From NCBI RefSeq assembly GCF_000265465.1, contig NC_018016.1, forward strand, positions 308,501-372,500: a stretch of DNA of 64,000 nucleotides, in the 5' to 3' direction. Position 1 is the stretch's first letter; each line of letters begins with the position of its first letter. This document shows, piece by piece, positions 53,475 through 63,394 of the stretch. A program made the translations under genes and the position numbers. The notes beneath the pieces are model-generated. The model saw only the letters and a program-made list of their open reading frames with translations. It was not told the DNA's origin and made no database searches. The DNA comes from Ornithobacterium rhinotracheale DSM 15997 (lineage in GTDB: Bacteria > Bacteroidota > Bacteroidia > Flavobacteriales > Weeksellaceae).

Positions 53475-53858
53475 CTACGCCTTTTCAAATCCTGCCGACT
53501 TCATCACATCTAGAATACGCTTGCCTGGGCGGTAGTTTACGCCTACTTTCTTGATTAATCCCGCTTGAAACTCTTTCTCGCTTGCGGCAGCTCCACTGCT
53601 TAGCGTAGGGTAGAGCGTTCCTAGTTTCTCTAAGCGTACAATCTTACTGGCGGCCAAGGCGTCTTGAATTACATTCTCTAGCGCAATGATGACACCACGG
53701 ATGTCTGCCTCGCTAAGTGCCGAAAACTTCTCAATTTGTTTTACCAAATCGTCTATACTATACTCTCCATCGTTCACCACATTGGCATAAAACTTCTTGG
53801 TGCCGCCACCTTTTACACCGGGCTGACCTCTTTCTACTACTTTGTATTTAATGCTCAT
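53475..53858 (-). CDS. HU-like DNA-binding protein (HIG type)
   Basis: 127 residues. The fold of the IHF/HU family of Bacteroidota, with N-terminal strands IKYKVVERGQPGVKGGGTKKFYANVV, a helical pair SIDDLVKQIEKFSALSEADIRGVIIALENVIQDALAASKIVRLEKLGTLYPTL, and a C-terminal arm VNYRPGKRILDVMKSAGFEKA. It bends or coats DNA in the nucleoid. Many genomes of the phylum have several copies, some tied to mobile or surface-glycan loci. Single gene next to the 22-bp palindromic repeat. Confidence 0.88.
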   Translation of the reverse strand: MSIKYKVVERGQPGVKGGGTKKFYANVVNDGEYSIDDLVKQIEKFSALSEADIRGVIIALENVIQDALAASKIVRLEKLGTLYPTLSSGAAASEKEFQAGLIKKVGVNYRPGKRILDVMKSAGFEKA

Positions 53859-54047
53859 TTTTGTTTTTTTTTGATTGTTAATTCTTATTTGTTATTCATA
53901 ATTCATATTTATAATGCTTCTTTTTATAGGGCTAATTCCCCTCTCTACAGATCCCTTTATAGGCTTTGGGCTTGTCTTTTCTTCTCACCCTGTTTCACCC
54001 TATGGGCTACCCTATGCCTACGGCTGGTTGACAGAGAATAACTATAA

Positions 54048-55730
54048 TTAATTATCTTTGGTACAACGAACAGGATAGCCATACTGACTTATTTCAACAA
54101 CTGTATCATATGATTCTATATAGTATGCCCAGTTGCCAGCTTTCGCGTAGTAATTCTGTCTAAGCCCCTCATTTGTCCAATATTTTATATCTCCGCTAAA
54201 TACAAAGGAACCATTTTCTGTCCAATGTGGTGTTGGTATAAACAACGGTGCTATTGTAGGACTTTTCAGTGCCCTAAGACCGACTGAAGCATCTACTAAA
54301 TTTTTCCACTCCAAAGCAGAAGGTAATCTCCATCCCTCTGGGCATGGATTATTAAATGTACGCCTATCTTTCCATGGTATACTATAGTATTCATATTTTC
54401 GGTTCATGCCTCCAAAATAATTAGATGTATAAATCCACAACTCATGTCCATCAGGTTTTCTACCCCAGTTAAAATTAGAACCATGGGCTTTGTAATCCAA
54501 TTTATCTGTTGCCTGTTGTACTGGGTTAAAATACGGAGAACCCACTCTCGCATACTCTGCCCCTAAGTTGTTGTTAAGCCATGTTCTGCCGTCTGGTCCT
54601 TCTATTGGCACATAGATAAATTCATGCTCTTTTACTTTCGCGCCATAGCCTACACAGTCAAATGTCGTTTTGCCAAAACAACGGTCTGGGATACCACCTA
54701 TACCTTTTAATACAACATCGTAACGTGTACCATTCATATCAATAGGGAAAGTAGCAATGACATATTGCTCCCCTGGCGCCATTTGCTTTACTAAATACTC
54801 TTGGTCGCTACCCCCCACCGTAATCGTTGCCTCTAACTCACCAGTTACGCCAAAGTTACCCGCAGGGATAGAAAGGCTTAAATTATTTACATCACCACCT
54901 TGCCCTGCTGCGGTCTTAATGTTGTTAATGTTTACAGCATTATATGAGCCTTTCCCATTGGTATATGGGATTTTTATCGTTACTTTTTCTGCTCCGTTGT
55001 TTATTTTCCCTGGAACAACGGTATTGGTAGGCTGGTAATACAAAGATACCGTGTAATTGTCTTTGTTCGCAACACTTGCAGAACCTAAACCTACTTGGGC
55101 TTGCTGGTCTGCCGTCAATCCTAAATGATTAAAATTCGCTACCAAAGCTCCCTCTTGGGGCGTACCTGTAAGCGTATAACTCAACGTGGTTTTACCGCCT
55201 GCCTGCAAACTCACATTAGAGTTCTGCCCAGAAGAAACACTCACCCCTCCTTTATTGGAAATGCTCACGGCGCTAGAAAAATCTACATTACTAATGGGAG
55301 AAAAACCATTATTTTGCAACTCAAACTTCACCTTATTGGCTCTATTCATCACAATACCTGCGATATAAGTCCCTTCAAAGCCCGCTGGCACTATCGCCAC
55401 ATTTTGGGACTGTGCACTCGTCGCATTCGGAATACAATCCCAATGGGCTCGACCACCTTTCAACCCAAAATACATCTCTAAACATTGTTTAGTAGTATTA
55501 AAAATCATTGTACCCACCTTAGGGTTTTCAAACTTAGCACGCTGTTCCGTACTAAAATTTGGGAACGATACCCCTTGGGGCTGCGTCGATGGCAAGTTGC
55601 TCAACTCCGCAATGTCCAAAGTAGCTTGGGGAGAGTCGGTATTAATCCCTACACGCCCCTCTGCATCTTGCTGCGCAAGGGCTACACCGCCTGCCAGCAA
55701 CATTCCTAGAAGATAAAATCTTTTCTTCAT
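54048..55730 (-). CDS. Exported surface protein with C-terminal FISUMP-like domain
   Basis: 560 residues with a signal peptide (cleavage after VALAQ, about 20). The N-terminal GRVGINTDSPQATLDIAELSN is the opening of many Flavobacteriia surface proteins. A long middle part (about 110-340) is rich in Asn, Gly, Val, Ser and beta strands. The C-terminal 190 residues fit the Fibrobacter succinogenes major paralogous (FISUMP) domain: GRTWLNNNLGAEYA, NPCPEGWRLPSALEWKNLVDA and GYPVRCTKDN. Role is probably adhesion or surface display; unproven. It lies alone, with about 190 bp of noncoding DNA downstream and the structured 1.3 kb region upstream. Confidence 0.8.
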   Translation of the reverse strand: MKKRFYLLGMLLAGGVALAQQDAEGRVGINTDSPQATLDIAELSNLPSTQPQGVSFPNFSTEQRAKFENPKVGTMIFNTTKQCLEMYFGLKGGRAHWDCIPNATSAQSQNVAIVPAGFEGTYIAGIVMNRANKVKFELQNNGFSPISNVDFSSAVSISNKGGVSVSSGQNSNVSLQAGGKTTLSYTLTGTPQEGALVANFNHLGLTADQQAQVGLGSASVANKDNYTVSLYYQPTNTVVPGKINNGAEKVTIKIPYTNGKGSYNAVNINNIKTAAGQGGDVNNLSLSIPAGNFGVTGELEATITVGGSDQEYLVKQMAPGEQYVIATFPIDMNGTRYDVVLKGIGGIPDRCFGKTTFDCVGYGAKVKEHEFIYVPIEGPDGRTWLNNNLGAEYARVGSPYFNPVQQATDKLDYKAHGSNFNWGRKPDGHELWIYTSNYFGGMNRKYEYYSIPWKDRRTFNNPCPEGWRLPSALEWKNLVDASVGLRALKSPTIAPLFIPTPHWTENGSFVFSGDIKYWTNEGLRQNYYAKAGNWAYYIESYDTVVEISQYGYPVRCTKDN

Positions 55731-56725
55731 CTTTTTTACTTTTTTAAAATTAAACTTTATGATTTATTATTTTTTATTTTTCTTTATATCACACGGGATT
55801 TTGTAATTCCCCTCCCACAAAGAGGTGGCAGGCATATGCCTGACGGAGTGTTTATTCTTTATTACTTTTTTCTTGAAAAAAAAGTAATCAAAGTCCGCGA
55901 CAGCGGAGTATGTGGAGCAAGAGCAAGAGAAATGGGCTACTGCGTACCGTAGGACTACGCGGGCTTGCCTCCCTTTCTCCCTAGGCTCATCCCTCGGACG
56001 CGCTCCGCTCCGCCTACTGCCCATGCACTTGCTCGGTAACGCTTCGCTTTGTTTGAGCTGGAATGCTCGAAGCTTACGCGTGGTGGTGAGTGAAGGCAGG
56101 TTTAGGGAGAGCCTCCATAGCGAACTTGAAAGCTAAAGGCTTTCAAATAGCGGAGGCGAACCCCGTGCCGCAGGCAAACCGCTGCCTTCGCTCTTGATCT
56201 TTTGCTTTCACATACTCTTGCTCCAAGTCTTCGCAAGACTTTCTATCAAGAGAAAAGAAGAAGAAAGAAAACACTAACACTATACAAAATCCCAAAGAAC
56301 TTCTCATTTATATTAACAGCTATAAAGCTGTGCTACTTTCAACAAAAAAGCCTTACTGCAGTATTAGGGAATACTACAGCAAGGCTAAAACTTAAAAACG
56401 ATTGTCGGCTATTCTCATAGCGAACATTACATAACAACTTTTCTAACGGTTTCGCTAGAAAAATTAAGTATGAAAAAAAACATTCTACTAGGAAGCGCGT
56501 TCCACGAGAGTATATGAAAAAAAGTATTTTACAGTGTAGGGCACTGCAAAAACATTTATTTTTAGATAAACATAAAGCCAATGCTCCTAAACGGAACTTT
56601 GGCTTTAGTCTCTTTATACAATATAGTATAGCTAGCAACAAGCTAGCAACAATATTTTTGGTTTTTAAATAAAGGAAAGAAGCATTTGCACAAGCAAACA
56701 GACAAACTATATTATAAGGTATATA

Positions 56726-56774
<49 letters not shown>

Positions 56775-56952
56775 ACGCTTTTTCTTGAACTATGCAAGAA
56801 AAAGTTGTTAAACTTATCACAATTCATTATACGTTGTACACACTGTTTCATAGAATTGCTGCAAAGCTATAAAATGTTTTAATAACCACAAACATGTTTT
56901 TTGTTAAAATATTCAACTTGCTTTCAAGCAACTAAGATTTTTCCATATAAAG

Positions 56953-56983
56953 TTTGGTAATTCAATAAAAAGGCATACTTTTG
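56953..56983 (+). promoter_or_regulatory. Promoter of rpsO
   Basis: TTTG (56953-56956), 19 bp, TACTTTTG (56976-56983): complete match to the Bacteroidota consensus. Transcription would begin about 56990, leaving a leader of about 35 nt. Confidence 0.82.
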
Positions 56984-57025
56984 CACCTCAAAACATACAT
57001 AATAATCATTTAAAACAATATTGGA

Positions 57026-57295
57026 ATGTATTTAGACCCACAAAAGAAAAGAGAAATTTTTGAAAAGTACGGAGAAAACGCTAACGATACAGGATCTCCA
57101 GAGAGCCAAATCGCACTTTTCACTTACAGAATCAACCACCTATCTGAGCACTTAAAAGTGAACAGAAAAGATTTCAACACTGAAAGAGCTTTGGTGAAAT
57201 TGGTAGGTAAAAGAAAAAGTTTACTAGATTACTTAATCAAAAACGACATCGAAAGATACCGTGCAATCATTAAAGAATTAGGTATCAGAAAATAA
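57026..57295 (+). CDS. rpsO: 30S ribosomal protein S15
   Basis: 89 residues, standard length. Binds 16S rRNA early in small-subunit assembly. Family motifs DTGSPESQIALFTYRINHLSEHLK and RALVKLVGKRKSLLDYL are complete. pnp lies downstream, the common rpsO-pnp order, but a terminator and a separate pnp -7 box lie between them. Confidence 0.98.
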   Translation: MYLDPQKKREIFEKYGENANDTGSPESQIALFTYRINHLSEHLKVNRKDFNTERALVKLVGKRKSLLDYLIKNDIERYRAIIKELGIRK

Positions 57296-57323
57296 TTTTT
57301 TTTCGCACAAAATTTTTTGAAAG

Positions 57324-57355
57324 CAGCCACAACTACATGTTATGGCTGTTTTTTT
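57324..57355 (+). terminator. Terminator between rpsO and pnp
   Basis: CAGCCA / TGGCTG stem extended by AAC/GTT, then seven T. Some read-through into pnp is likely. Confidence 0.78.
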
Positions 57356-57423
57356 ATACTCAAAAAAACAAAGGGCTAGGCAAAAAAATTGAATTTAATT
57401 ACTGAAAATCACAAGATTTGCCT

Positions 57424-57431
57424 TACCTTTG
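57424..57431 (+). promoter_or_regulatory. -7 box of the pnp promoter
   Basis: TACCTTTG, exact TAnnTTTG match, 19 bp before the pnp ATG. At 19-bp spacing upstream lies ACTG, a weak -33. Confidence 0.55.
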
Positions 57432-57449
57432 GTAACTATAAATTATCGT

Positions 57450-59582
57450 ATGAATAATTATCAAGAATTTACAGAAGAAATCCGTCTAAAAGACGGGCGT
57501 TCCATTACCCTTTCCACCGGAAAACTTGCTAAGCAAGCCGATGGCGCAGTGGTAGTGAAGATGGGTGGCACCATGCTCCTTGCTACCGTAGTAGGAGCGA
57601 AAGAGGCTAAAGATGGCGTAGACTTTATGCCGCTTACCGTAGAATACCGCGAAAAATTCTCTGCCGCAGGGAAAATCCCTGGAGGTTTTATCAAAAGAGA
57701 AGGTCGCCCTACGGATGATGAAATCTTAACAATGCGATTGGTTGACCGCGTGATGAGACCTTTGTTCCCAAAAGATTATCACGCAGAAGTCCAAGTAATC
57801 ATAAGCGTTATGTCTTACGACGGAACTGTGATCCCAGACTCTTTGGCTGGTCTTGCAGCATCTACCGCAATGGCATTAACCGATATTCCTTTCAAAAGCT
57901 TAATTTCTGAAGTGCGTGTAGTGCGCGTGGACGGAGAATTACTCATCAACCCAGACCTAGAAACATTGAAGAAAGCAGACCTAGATATTATGGTAGGAGC
58001 TTCTAAAGATTCTGTGGTAATGGTGGAAGGTGAGATGAACGAAATCTCTGAAAAAGAAATGGTAGAAGCCATTAAATTTGCTCACGAAGCTATCAAAGAG
58101 CAAATCGAGGCACAAGAAAGATTGGCTGAAAAAGTAGGAAAATCTTTCCCAAAAAGAGAATACTGCCACGAAGTGAATGATGAAGCATTGGAGCAAAGAA
58201 TCCATGATGAGCTTTATCAAAAATTATATGATGTGGCTAAAGAGCCAAGCGATAAGCACGAGCGTTCTGAGAAGTTTGATGCTGTTTTGGCTGAGTTCAA
58301 AGCTCAATTTAGCGAAGAAGAATTAGAAGAAAAAGAAGCCTTAATCGATAAATATTTTGGAGACACCAAAAAAGAGGCAGTTCGCCAAATGATTTTAAAC
58401 GAAAATGTTCGTTTAGATGGTAGAAATCCAAAAGAAATTCGCCCAATCTGGTGCGAGGTAGATTATTTGCCAGCAACACACGGGTCTTCAATCTTTACCC
58501 GTGGGGAAACTCAATCATTAAGTACCGTAACCCTTGGTTCGTCACTTGATGTAGATAGAATCGATAGCATTGTAGAAGAATACGACAAAAAATTCTATTT
58601 ACACTACAATTTCCCACCATTCTCAACTGGTGAAGCTCGCCCAATTAGAGGAACTTCTCGCCGCGAAGTAGGTCACGGAAACTTAGCTGAGCGTGCATTG
58701 AAAAAAATGATTCCAGCCGATAATCCATACACTATTCGTTTAGTTTCTGAAATTTTAGAATCAAATGGTTCTTCGTCTATGGCAACTGTGTGTGCAGGAA
58801 CTTTAGCTTTAATGGATGCCGGTATCAAAATCAAAAAACCAGTTTCTGGTATCGCCATGGGACTTATCACCGATACAGAATCTGGAAAATGGACTGTGCT
58901 TTCAGACATCTTAGGAGACGAAGACCACCTAGGAGATATGGACTTTAAAGTAACCGGTACTCGCGACGGTATCACTGCTTGCCAAATGGATATCAAAATC
59001 GCAGGACTTAGCTACGAAATCCTAGAAAAAGCCTTGATGCAAGCACACGAAGGTAGAATGCACATCTTGGATAAAATCTTAGAAACTATTCCTGAACCAA
59101 ACGAAAATTACAAACCAACGGCTCCAAAAATTGTTACTTTAAGAATTAAAGGAGACTTCATCGGTGCAGTTATTGGACCTGGTGGAAAAGTAATCCAAGA
59201 GCTTCAAGCAGAAACAGGCACTACCATTTCAATTGAAGAAGATGGCGATTTCGGAGTTGTGGAAATTTCGGGTGTAGACCAAAACGGAATGGATGCCGCT
59301 GTTCAAAGAATCAAAGACATTACTTTTGAGCCAGAAATCGGAGGCGTTTATAAAGGAACCGTAGTTTCTATCAAACCTTTTGGTGCATTTGTTCAAATCA
59401 AAAAAGGCGTTGAAGGACTAGTTCACATTTCAGAGCTTGAGTGGAGCCGCGTAAACGATGTAGAAGATGTGGTGAAAGTAGGCGACGAAATCGAGGTGAA
59501 ATATCTTGAAAACGACAAAAAGACTGGTAAAATGAGACTTTCAAGAAAAGTTTTATTGCCTAAACCAGAGAAAAAAGATTAA
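57450..59582 (+). CDS. pnp: Polyribonucleotide nucleotidyltransferase (PNPase)
   Basis: 710 residues from [24 protein letters not shown]; an in-frame upstream start overlaps the -7 box and is rejected. Degrades RNA 3' to 5' with phosphate. Two RNase PH domains (about 10-230 and 320-550) flank a helical linker; [10 protein letters not shown] and the metal-site [16 protein letters not shown] are intact. A KH domain ([25 protein letters not shown], about 565-625) and an S1 domain ([33 protein letters not shown], about 635-705) close the protein. Cytoplasmic trimer. Confidence 0.97.
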   Translation: MNNYQEFTEEIRLKDGRSITLSTGKLAKQADGAVVVKMGGTMLLATVVGAKEAKDGVDFMPLTVEYREKFSAAGKIPGGFIKREGRPTDDEILTMRLVDRVMRPLFPKDYHAEVQVIISVMSYDGTVIPDSLAGLAASTAMALTDIPFKSLISEVRVVRVDGELLINPDLETLKKADLDIMVGASKDSVVMVEGEMNEISEKEMVEAIKFAHEAIKEQIEAQERLAEKVGKSFPKREYCHEVNDEALEQRIHDELYQKLYDVAKEPSDKHERSEKFDAVLAEFKAQFSEEELEEKEALIDKYFGDTKKEAVRQMILNENVRLDGRNPKEIRPIWCEVDYLPATHGSSIFTRGETQSLSTVTLGSSLDVDRIDSIVEEYDKKFYLHYNFPPFSTGEARPIRGTSRREVGHGNLAERALKKMIPADNPYTIRLVSEILESNGSSSMATVCAGTLALMDAGIKIKKPVSGIAMGLITDTESGKWTVLSDILGDEDHLGDMDFKVTGTRDGITACQMDIKIAGLSYEILEKALMQAHEGRMHILDKILETIPEPNENYKPTAPKIVTLRIKGDFIGAVIGPGGKVIQELQAETGTTISIEEDGDFGVVEISGVDQNGMDAAVQRIKDITFEPEIGGVYKGTVVSIKPFGAFVQIKKGVEGLVHISELEWSRVNDVEDVVKVGDEIEVKYLENDKKTGKMRLSRKVLLPKPEKKD

Positions 59583-59611
59583 AAATTCATATTTTTAAGT
59601 TTTTTAATACT

Positions 59612-59645
59612 AAAAATCCTTTCTACAATAGAAAGGATTTTTTGT
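59612..59645 (+). terminator. Terminator of pnp
   Basis: AAAATCCTTTCT / AGAAAGGATTTT with a five-base loop and a T run. Confidence 0.88.
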
Positions 59646-59690
59646 TTTTCACTACATTTACCCTTTCAAATTAAAATACATTTTTAAACA

Positions 59691-61772
59691 ATGAATACTC
59701 CCAATTGGCCCAATATTCCTTTTCCTAAGGCTGAACAAAAAGACTATGTGCGCGACATTCACGGAGAGCGTGTAAACGACCCTTATTTCTGGATGAATGC
59801 TTATTTCAAAAAAACAGAAGATAGCCCTGCCGTGCTTGCTCATCTAGAACAAGAAAACATCTATGCCGAGGAAATGATGGCAGATACCAAAAATCTGCAA
59901 GATAAACTCTTTGTAGAAATGCGTAGCCGAATCAAGGAAAAAGATGAAAGTGTACCAACCTTTATCAATGGCTATTATTACTACACTCGCACCGAGGAGG
60001 GCAAACAATATTATAAATTTTGCCGAAAAAAGGCATCGCTTGATACGCCAGAAGAAATTTTGCTAGATGTAGATGAAATGGCAGAAGGCAAAGCTTATTT
60101 CAATGCTAAAGGTTTCTCTATCAGTCCAAATAACGAATTATTGGCTTTTGGCGTAGATGAAGTTTCAAGACGACAATATAAAATCTTTATTAAAGATTTA
60201 AAAACAGGAAAAATCTACGACGAAGGCATCCAAAACACTTCGGGCTCAAGCGTTTGGGCAAATGATAATCAAACGATTTTTTACACCGAAAATAATACAG
60301 AAACACTTTTAAGCGAAAAAATTAAACGCCACCAATTGGGCACACAAGCCAGCGAAGATGTTTGTGTGTATCATGAGCAAGACCCAACCAATTACATCGG
60401 AGTTTATAAATCTAAAAATCGTGATTATATCCTAATTTATTCATCGGCTACCACTTCATCGGAGGAGCGATTCATCAAAGCCAGTGAGCCTTTTAGCGAA
60501 TTTCAAGTTTTCCAAAAACGCCGAAAAGATGTTTTATACAGCGTGGTGCCGCTGGAAGACAGATTTTTAATCATGACTAATGACCAAGCCGAGAATTTTA
60601 AGCTTATGCAATGTCCGCTTGATAAAACTACGGTAGAACATTGGGAAGAAATCATTCCGCACCGCAGCGATGTTTTGCTCGAAAGCGTAGAAGAATTTAA
60701 AGACTTTTTAGTCATTACTGAAAGGTTTAACGGACTCACGCGTTTAGTCATTCAAAACCGAAAAACCAAGGAAGAAAAACTCGTAAGTTTTGACGATCCC
60801 ACCTATGTGGTATACCCAAGCGGCAACGAAGAATACAATTCACAAGAGTTGCGATTTGTGTACAATTCTATGGTTACCCCGCCGTCGGTCTACGATGAAA
60901 ATATGGTAACGGGCGAAAGAAAATTGCTAAAACAGCAAGAAGTTTTAGGCGACTTCAACAAAGATTTATATACATCTGAAAGGCTTTTTGCCACTGCACA
61001 AGACGGCACAAAAATTCCGATTTCGGTTGTTTATAAAAAAGATACGCCTCGAAACGGAAACACTCCACTCCTACTCTACGGCTATGGTTCTTACGGCTAT
61101 TCGCTCGACGCAAGTTTCTCTACCACAAGACTTTCATTATTAAATCGAGGTTTTGTTTTTGCCATTGCCCATGTGCGTGGGGGCGAAGAAATGGGGCGTG
61201 CTTGGTACGAAAACGGAAAACTACTTAAAAAGAAAAATACATTCAATGATTTTATAGATTGTGCCAAATTTTTAATCCAAGAAAACTACACTTCGCCAGC
61301 ACACTTGTATGCCGAGGGTGGAAGTGCGGGCGGACTGCTCATGGGAGCAATTGCTAACCAAGCACCCGAACTCTGGAACGGAATCATTGCACAAGTGCCT
61401 TTTGTAGATGTCATCAACACAATGCTCGACGAGACGATTCCGCTCACTACCAACGAGTACGACGAGTGGGGAAATCCGAACAATGAGGAATTTTATCATT
61501 ACATGAAATCCTACTCCCCTTACGAAAACATCAAGGCACAAAAGTATCCCAACATGCTCATCACCACAGGATTGCACGATAGCCAAGTGCAATATTTTGA
61601 GCCTGCAAAATGGGCGGCAAAGCTGAGAGATTTCAACCAAGGAGAAAGTAAAATCTTGTTTAAAACCGAAATGGATTTTGGACACGGGGGTGCATCTGGA
61701 CGATTTGATTATCTAAAAGAAACCGCTTTTGAATTTGCCTTTTTATTTAAATTAGAAGGAATTACAAAATAA
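59691..61772 (+). CDS. ptrB: Oligopeptidase B (S9A prolyl oligopeptidase family)
   Basis: 693 residues, no signal peptide. N-terminal seven-bladed propeller (about 75-410) caps a C-terminal alpha/beta hydrolase. Catalytic triad: Ser in EGGSAGGLLMG (about 540), Asp in TTGLHDSQVQYFEPAKW, His in DFGHGGASGRFD. The acidic pair and the WYENGKLLKKKNTFNDFIDCA segment favour oligopeptidase B, which cuts short peptides after Arg or Lys, over prolyl oligopeptidase. Probably cytoplasmic. Single gene between pnp and mnmE. Confidence 0.9.
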   Translation: MNTPNWPNIPFPKAEQKDYVRDIHGERVNDPYFWMNAYFKKTEDSPAVLAHLEQENIYAEEMMADTKNLQDKLFVEMRSRIKEKDESVPTFINGYYYYTRTEEGKQYYKFCRKKASLDTPEEILLDVDEMAEGKAYFNAKGFSISPNNELLAFGVDEVSRRQYKIFIKDLKTGKIYDEGIQNTSGSSVWANDNQTIFYTENNTETLLSEKIKRHQLGTQASEDVCVYHEQDPTNYIGVYKSKNRDYILIYSSATTSSEERFIKASEPFSEFQVFQKRRKDVLYSVVPLEDRFLIMTNDQAENFKLMQCPLDKTTVEHWEEIIPHRSDVLLESVEEFKDFLVITERFNGLTRLVIQNRKTKEEKLVSFDDPTYVVYPSGNEEYNSQELRFVYNSMVTPPSVYDENMVTGERKLLKQQEVLGDFNKDLYTSERLFATAQDGTKIPISVVYKKDTPRNGNTPLLLYGYGSYGYSLDASFSTTRLSLLNRGFVFAIAHVRGGEEMGRAWYENGKLLKKKNTFNDFIDCAKFLIQENYTSPAHLYAEGGSAGGLLMGAIANQAPELWNGIIAQVPFVDVINTMLDETIPLTTNEYDEWGNPNNEEFYHYMKSYSPYENIKAQKYPNMLITTGLHDSQVQYFEPAKWAAKLRDFNQGESKILFKTEMDFGHGGASGRFDYLKETAFEFAFLFKLEGITK

Positions 61773-61816
61773 TTTTCATGATTAAATTTTGAAAATTAAA
61801 AAATATATAAAAATCG

Positions 61817-61824
61817 TATTTTTG
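61817..61824 (+). promoter_or_regulatory. -7 box of the mnmE promoter
   Basis: TATTTTTG followed by C, 5 bp before the start codon. TTTG at 61788-61791 is a possible -33 box at a long 25-bp spacing. The transcript would have almost no leader, so the start may be upstream of this box in reality. Confidence 0.4.
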
Positions 61825-61829
61825 CATTT

Positions 61830-63239
61830 ATGAACTACGAAGAAACCATCATTGCCCCTGCTACGGGCATGCAATCAGCTGCAATTGCTGTACTTAGAAT
61901 TTCTGGCGAAAAGGCTTTTGAAATCACCGAAAAATGCTTTCAACCTAAAAATAAAAAAAGAAAGATTTCGGAAAAATCGCACGCCTTGATTTTTGGCGAT
62001 ATAGTAGACAACAAAGGCAATTGGATTGATGAAGTGCTGGTTTCTGTGTTTAAAAATCCAAATTCCTACACGGGCGAGGACACGGTAGAAATCTCGTGCC
62101 ACGGCTCGTCGTTCATCATTCAGCAAATCATAGATTTATATTTAAAAAATGGCGCACGCATGGCAAATGCGGGCGAATTTACCTTGCGTGCCTTTAAAAA
62201 CGGAAAATTAGACTTGGCGCAAGCCGAAGCCGTGGCGGATTTAATCGCTTCGGACACGCAAGCGGCACATGATTTAGCGATGAACCAAATGCGTGGTGGC
62301 GTTTCGACCAAATTGAAAGAACTGCGCAAACAGCTCATTCACTTTGCTGCGATGCTGGAATTGGAACTGGATTTTACCGAAGAAGATGTGGAATTTGCCG
62401 ACCGAGAGGAGTTTCTACTTTTGGTTAAAAATCTACAAACGCACATTCAAGCTTTGATAGATTCGTTTCAATACGGAAATGCGATAAAAGACGGAATTCC
62501 AATTGCGATTTTGGGTAAGCCGAATGCGGGAAAATCTTCGCTACTCAATAGTATTTTGAACGAAGATAAAGCCATTGTTTCTGATATTGAAGGAACAACA
62601 CGCGACAGCATAGAGGATGTAGTGATTGCTAATGGGATTAAATTTAGATTAATCGACACGGCGGGCATTCGCGAAACCGAAGACACCATCGAGGCTCTAG
62701 GGGTAGAACGCGCCATTGCCAATGCCAAAAAATCGAAATTAGTTCTATTTTTATACGACACCGAAAACACTCAACCTGAAGAAATTACAAAATTACTGCA
62801 ACCGATTAAAAATTTAGGAATTCACCTATTTTTAATTGAGAATAAAATCGATGTGCGAAATGGATTTAACCCAGAATTCTTTAATTCCGATGAAATTTCA
62901 TCGCTAAAGGAAAACTTTGCCAGTGTAAAAAATCTTGGAATTTCGGCTAAAAATCCTGTTCAAGTTTCTGATTTAATGACCGAAATCGCTAGTCTTGTAA
63001 AAGATTGGAAAAACACTAGCGACACGATTATCACCCATGCGCGTCACAAAGAAGCACTCGAGAAAACTTTGACAAGTCTACAAGCCACGCAACAAGCACT
63101 CGAAATGAATATCCCTGGGGATTTGATGGCGCAAGATGTGCGAGAGGCAATTCGCCACTTGGGAAGCATCACGGGCGATATCGAAGTCGATCGTGATATT
63201 TTGGGTACTATCTTTAGTGAGTTCTGTATCGGGAAGTAG
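61830..63239 (+). CDS. mnmE: tRNA uridine-5-carboxymethylaminomethyl modification GTPase
   Basis: 469 residues. Works with MnmG to modify the wobble uridine of certain tRNAs. N-terminal folate-binding domain (about 1-120, YEETIIAPATGMQSAAIAVLRISG), helical domain, and inserted G domain (about 220-385) with G1 GKPNAGKSS, G2 TTRD, G3 DTAG and G4 NKID. The C-terminal CIGK holds the conserved catalytic Cys. Complete and without oddities. An inverted repeat overlaps its stop codon region. Confidence 0.97.
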   Translation: MNYEETIIAPATGMQSAAIAVLRISGEKAFEITEKCFQPKNKKRKISEKSHALIFGDIVDNKGNWIDEVLVSVFKNPNSYTGEDTVEISCHGSSFIIQQIIDLYLKNGARMANAGEFTLRAFKNGKLDLAQAEAVADLIASDTQAAHDLAMNQMRGGVSTKLKELRKQLIHFAAMLELELDFTEEDVEFADREEFLLLVKNLQTHIQALIDSFQYGNAIKDGIPIAILGKPNAGKSSLLNSILNEDKAIVSDIEGTTRDSIEDVVIANGIKFRLIDTAGIRETEDTIEALGVERAIANAKKSKLVLFLYDTENTQPEEITKLLQPIKNLGIHLFLIENKIDVRNGFNPEFFNSDEISSLKENFASVKNLGISAKNPVQVSDLMTEIASLVKDWKNTSDTIITHARHKEALEKTLTSLQATQQALEMNIPGDLMAQDVREAIRHLGSITGDIEVDRDILGTIFSEFCIGK

Positions 63240-63271
63240 GTAGTGTTAATACCGGACAACAAAACACTACC
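63239..63271 (+). repeat. Inverted repeat at the end of mnmE
   Basis: GGTAGTGTT (63239-63247) pairs with AACACTACC (63263-63271), a nine-base stem with a 15-base loop. There is no T run, so it is not a classical terminator; it may stabilise the mnmE 3' end. It begins at the last base of the stop codon TAG. Confidence 0.6.
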
Positions 63272-63394
63272 AAGCGACTAATATAGTGATAGTTACAAAT
63301 TTTCTTCTTACATTTGTTGTAAATCGTCAGTAAAAAGTTTACCTGTTTAATAGTTAAAAAAGAAAATACTAACTTTACAAAAAACACTTAGAAC

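Noticed and set aside
55767..56136. Short open frames in the GC-rich noncoding segment
   Set aside because: Compositionally odd (Arg/Ser/Leu-rich), on both strands over the same hairpins, with no start context or similarity.
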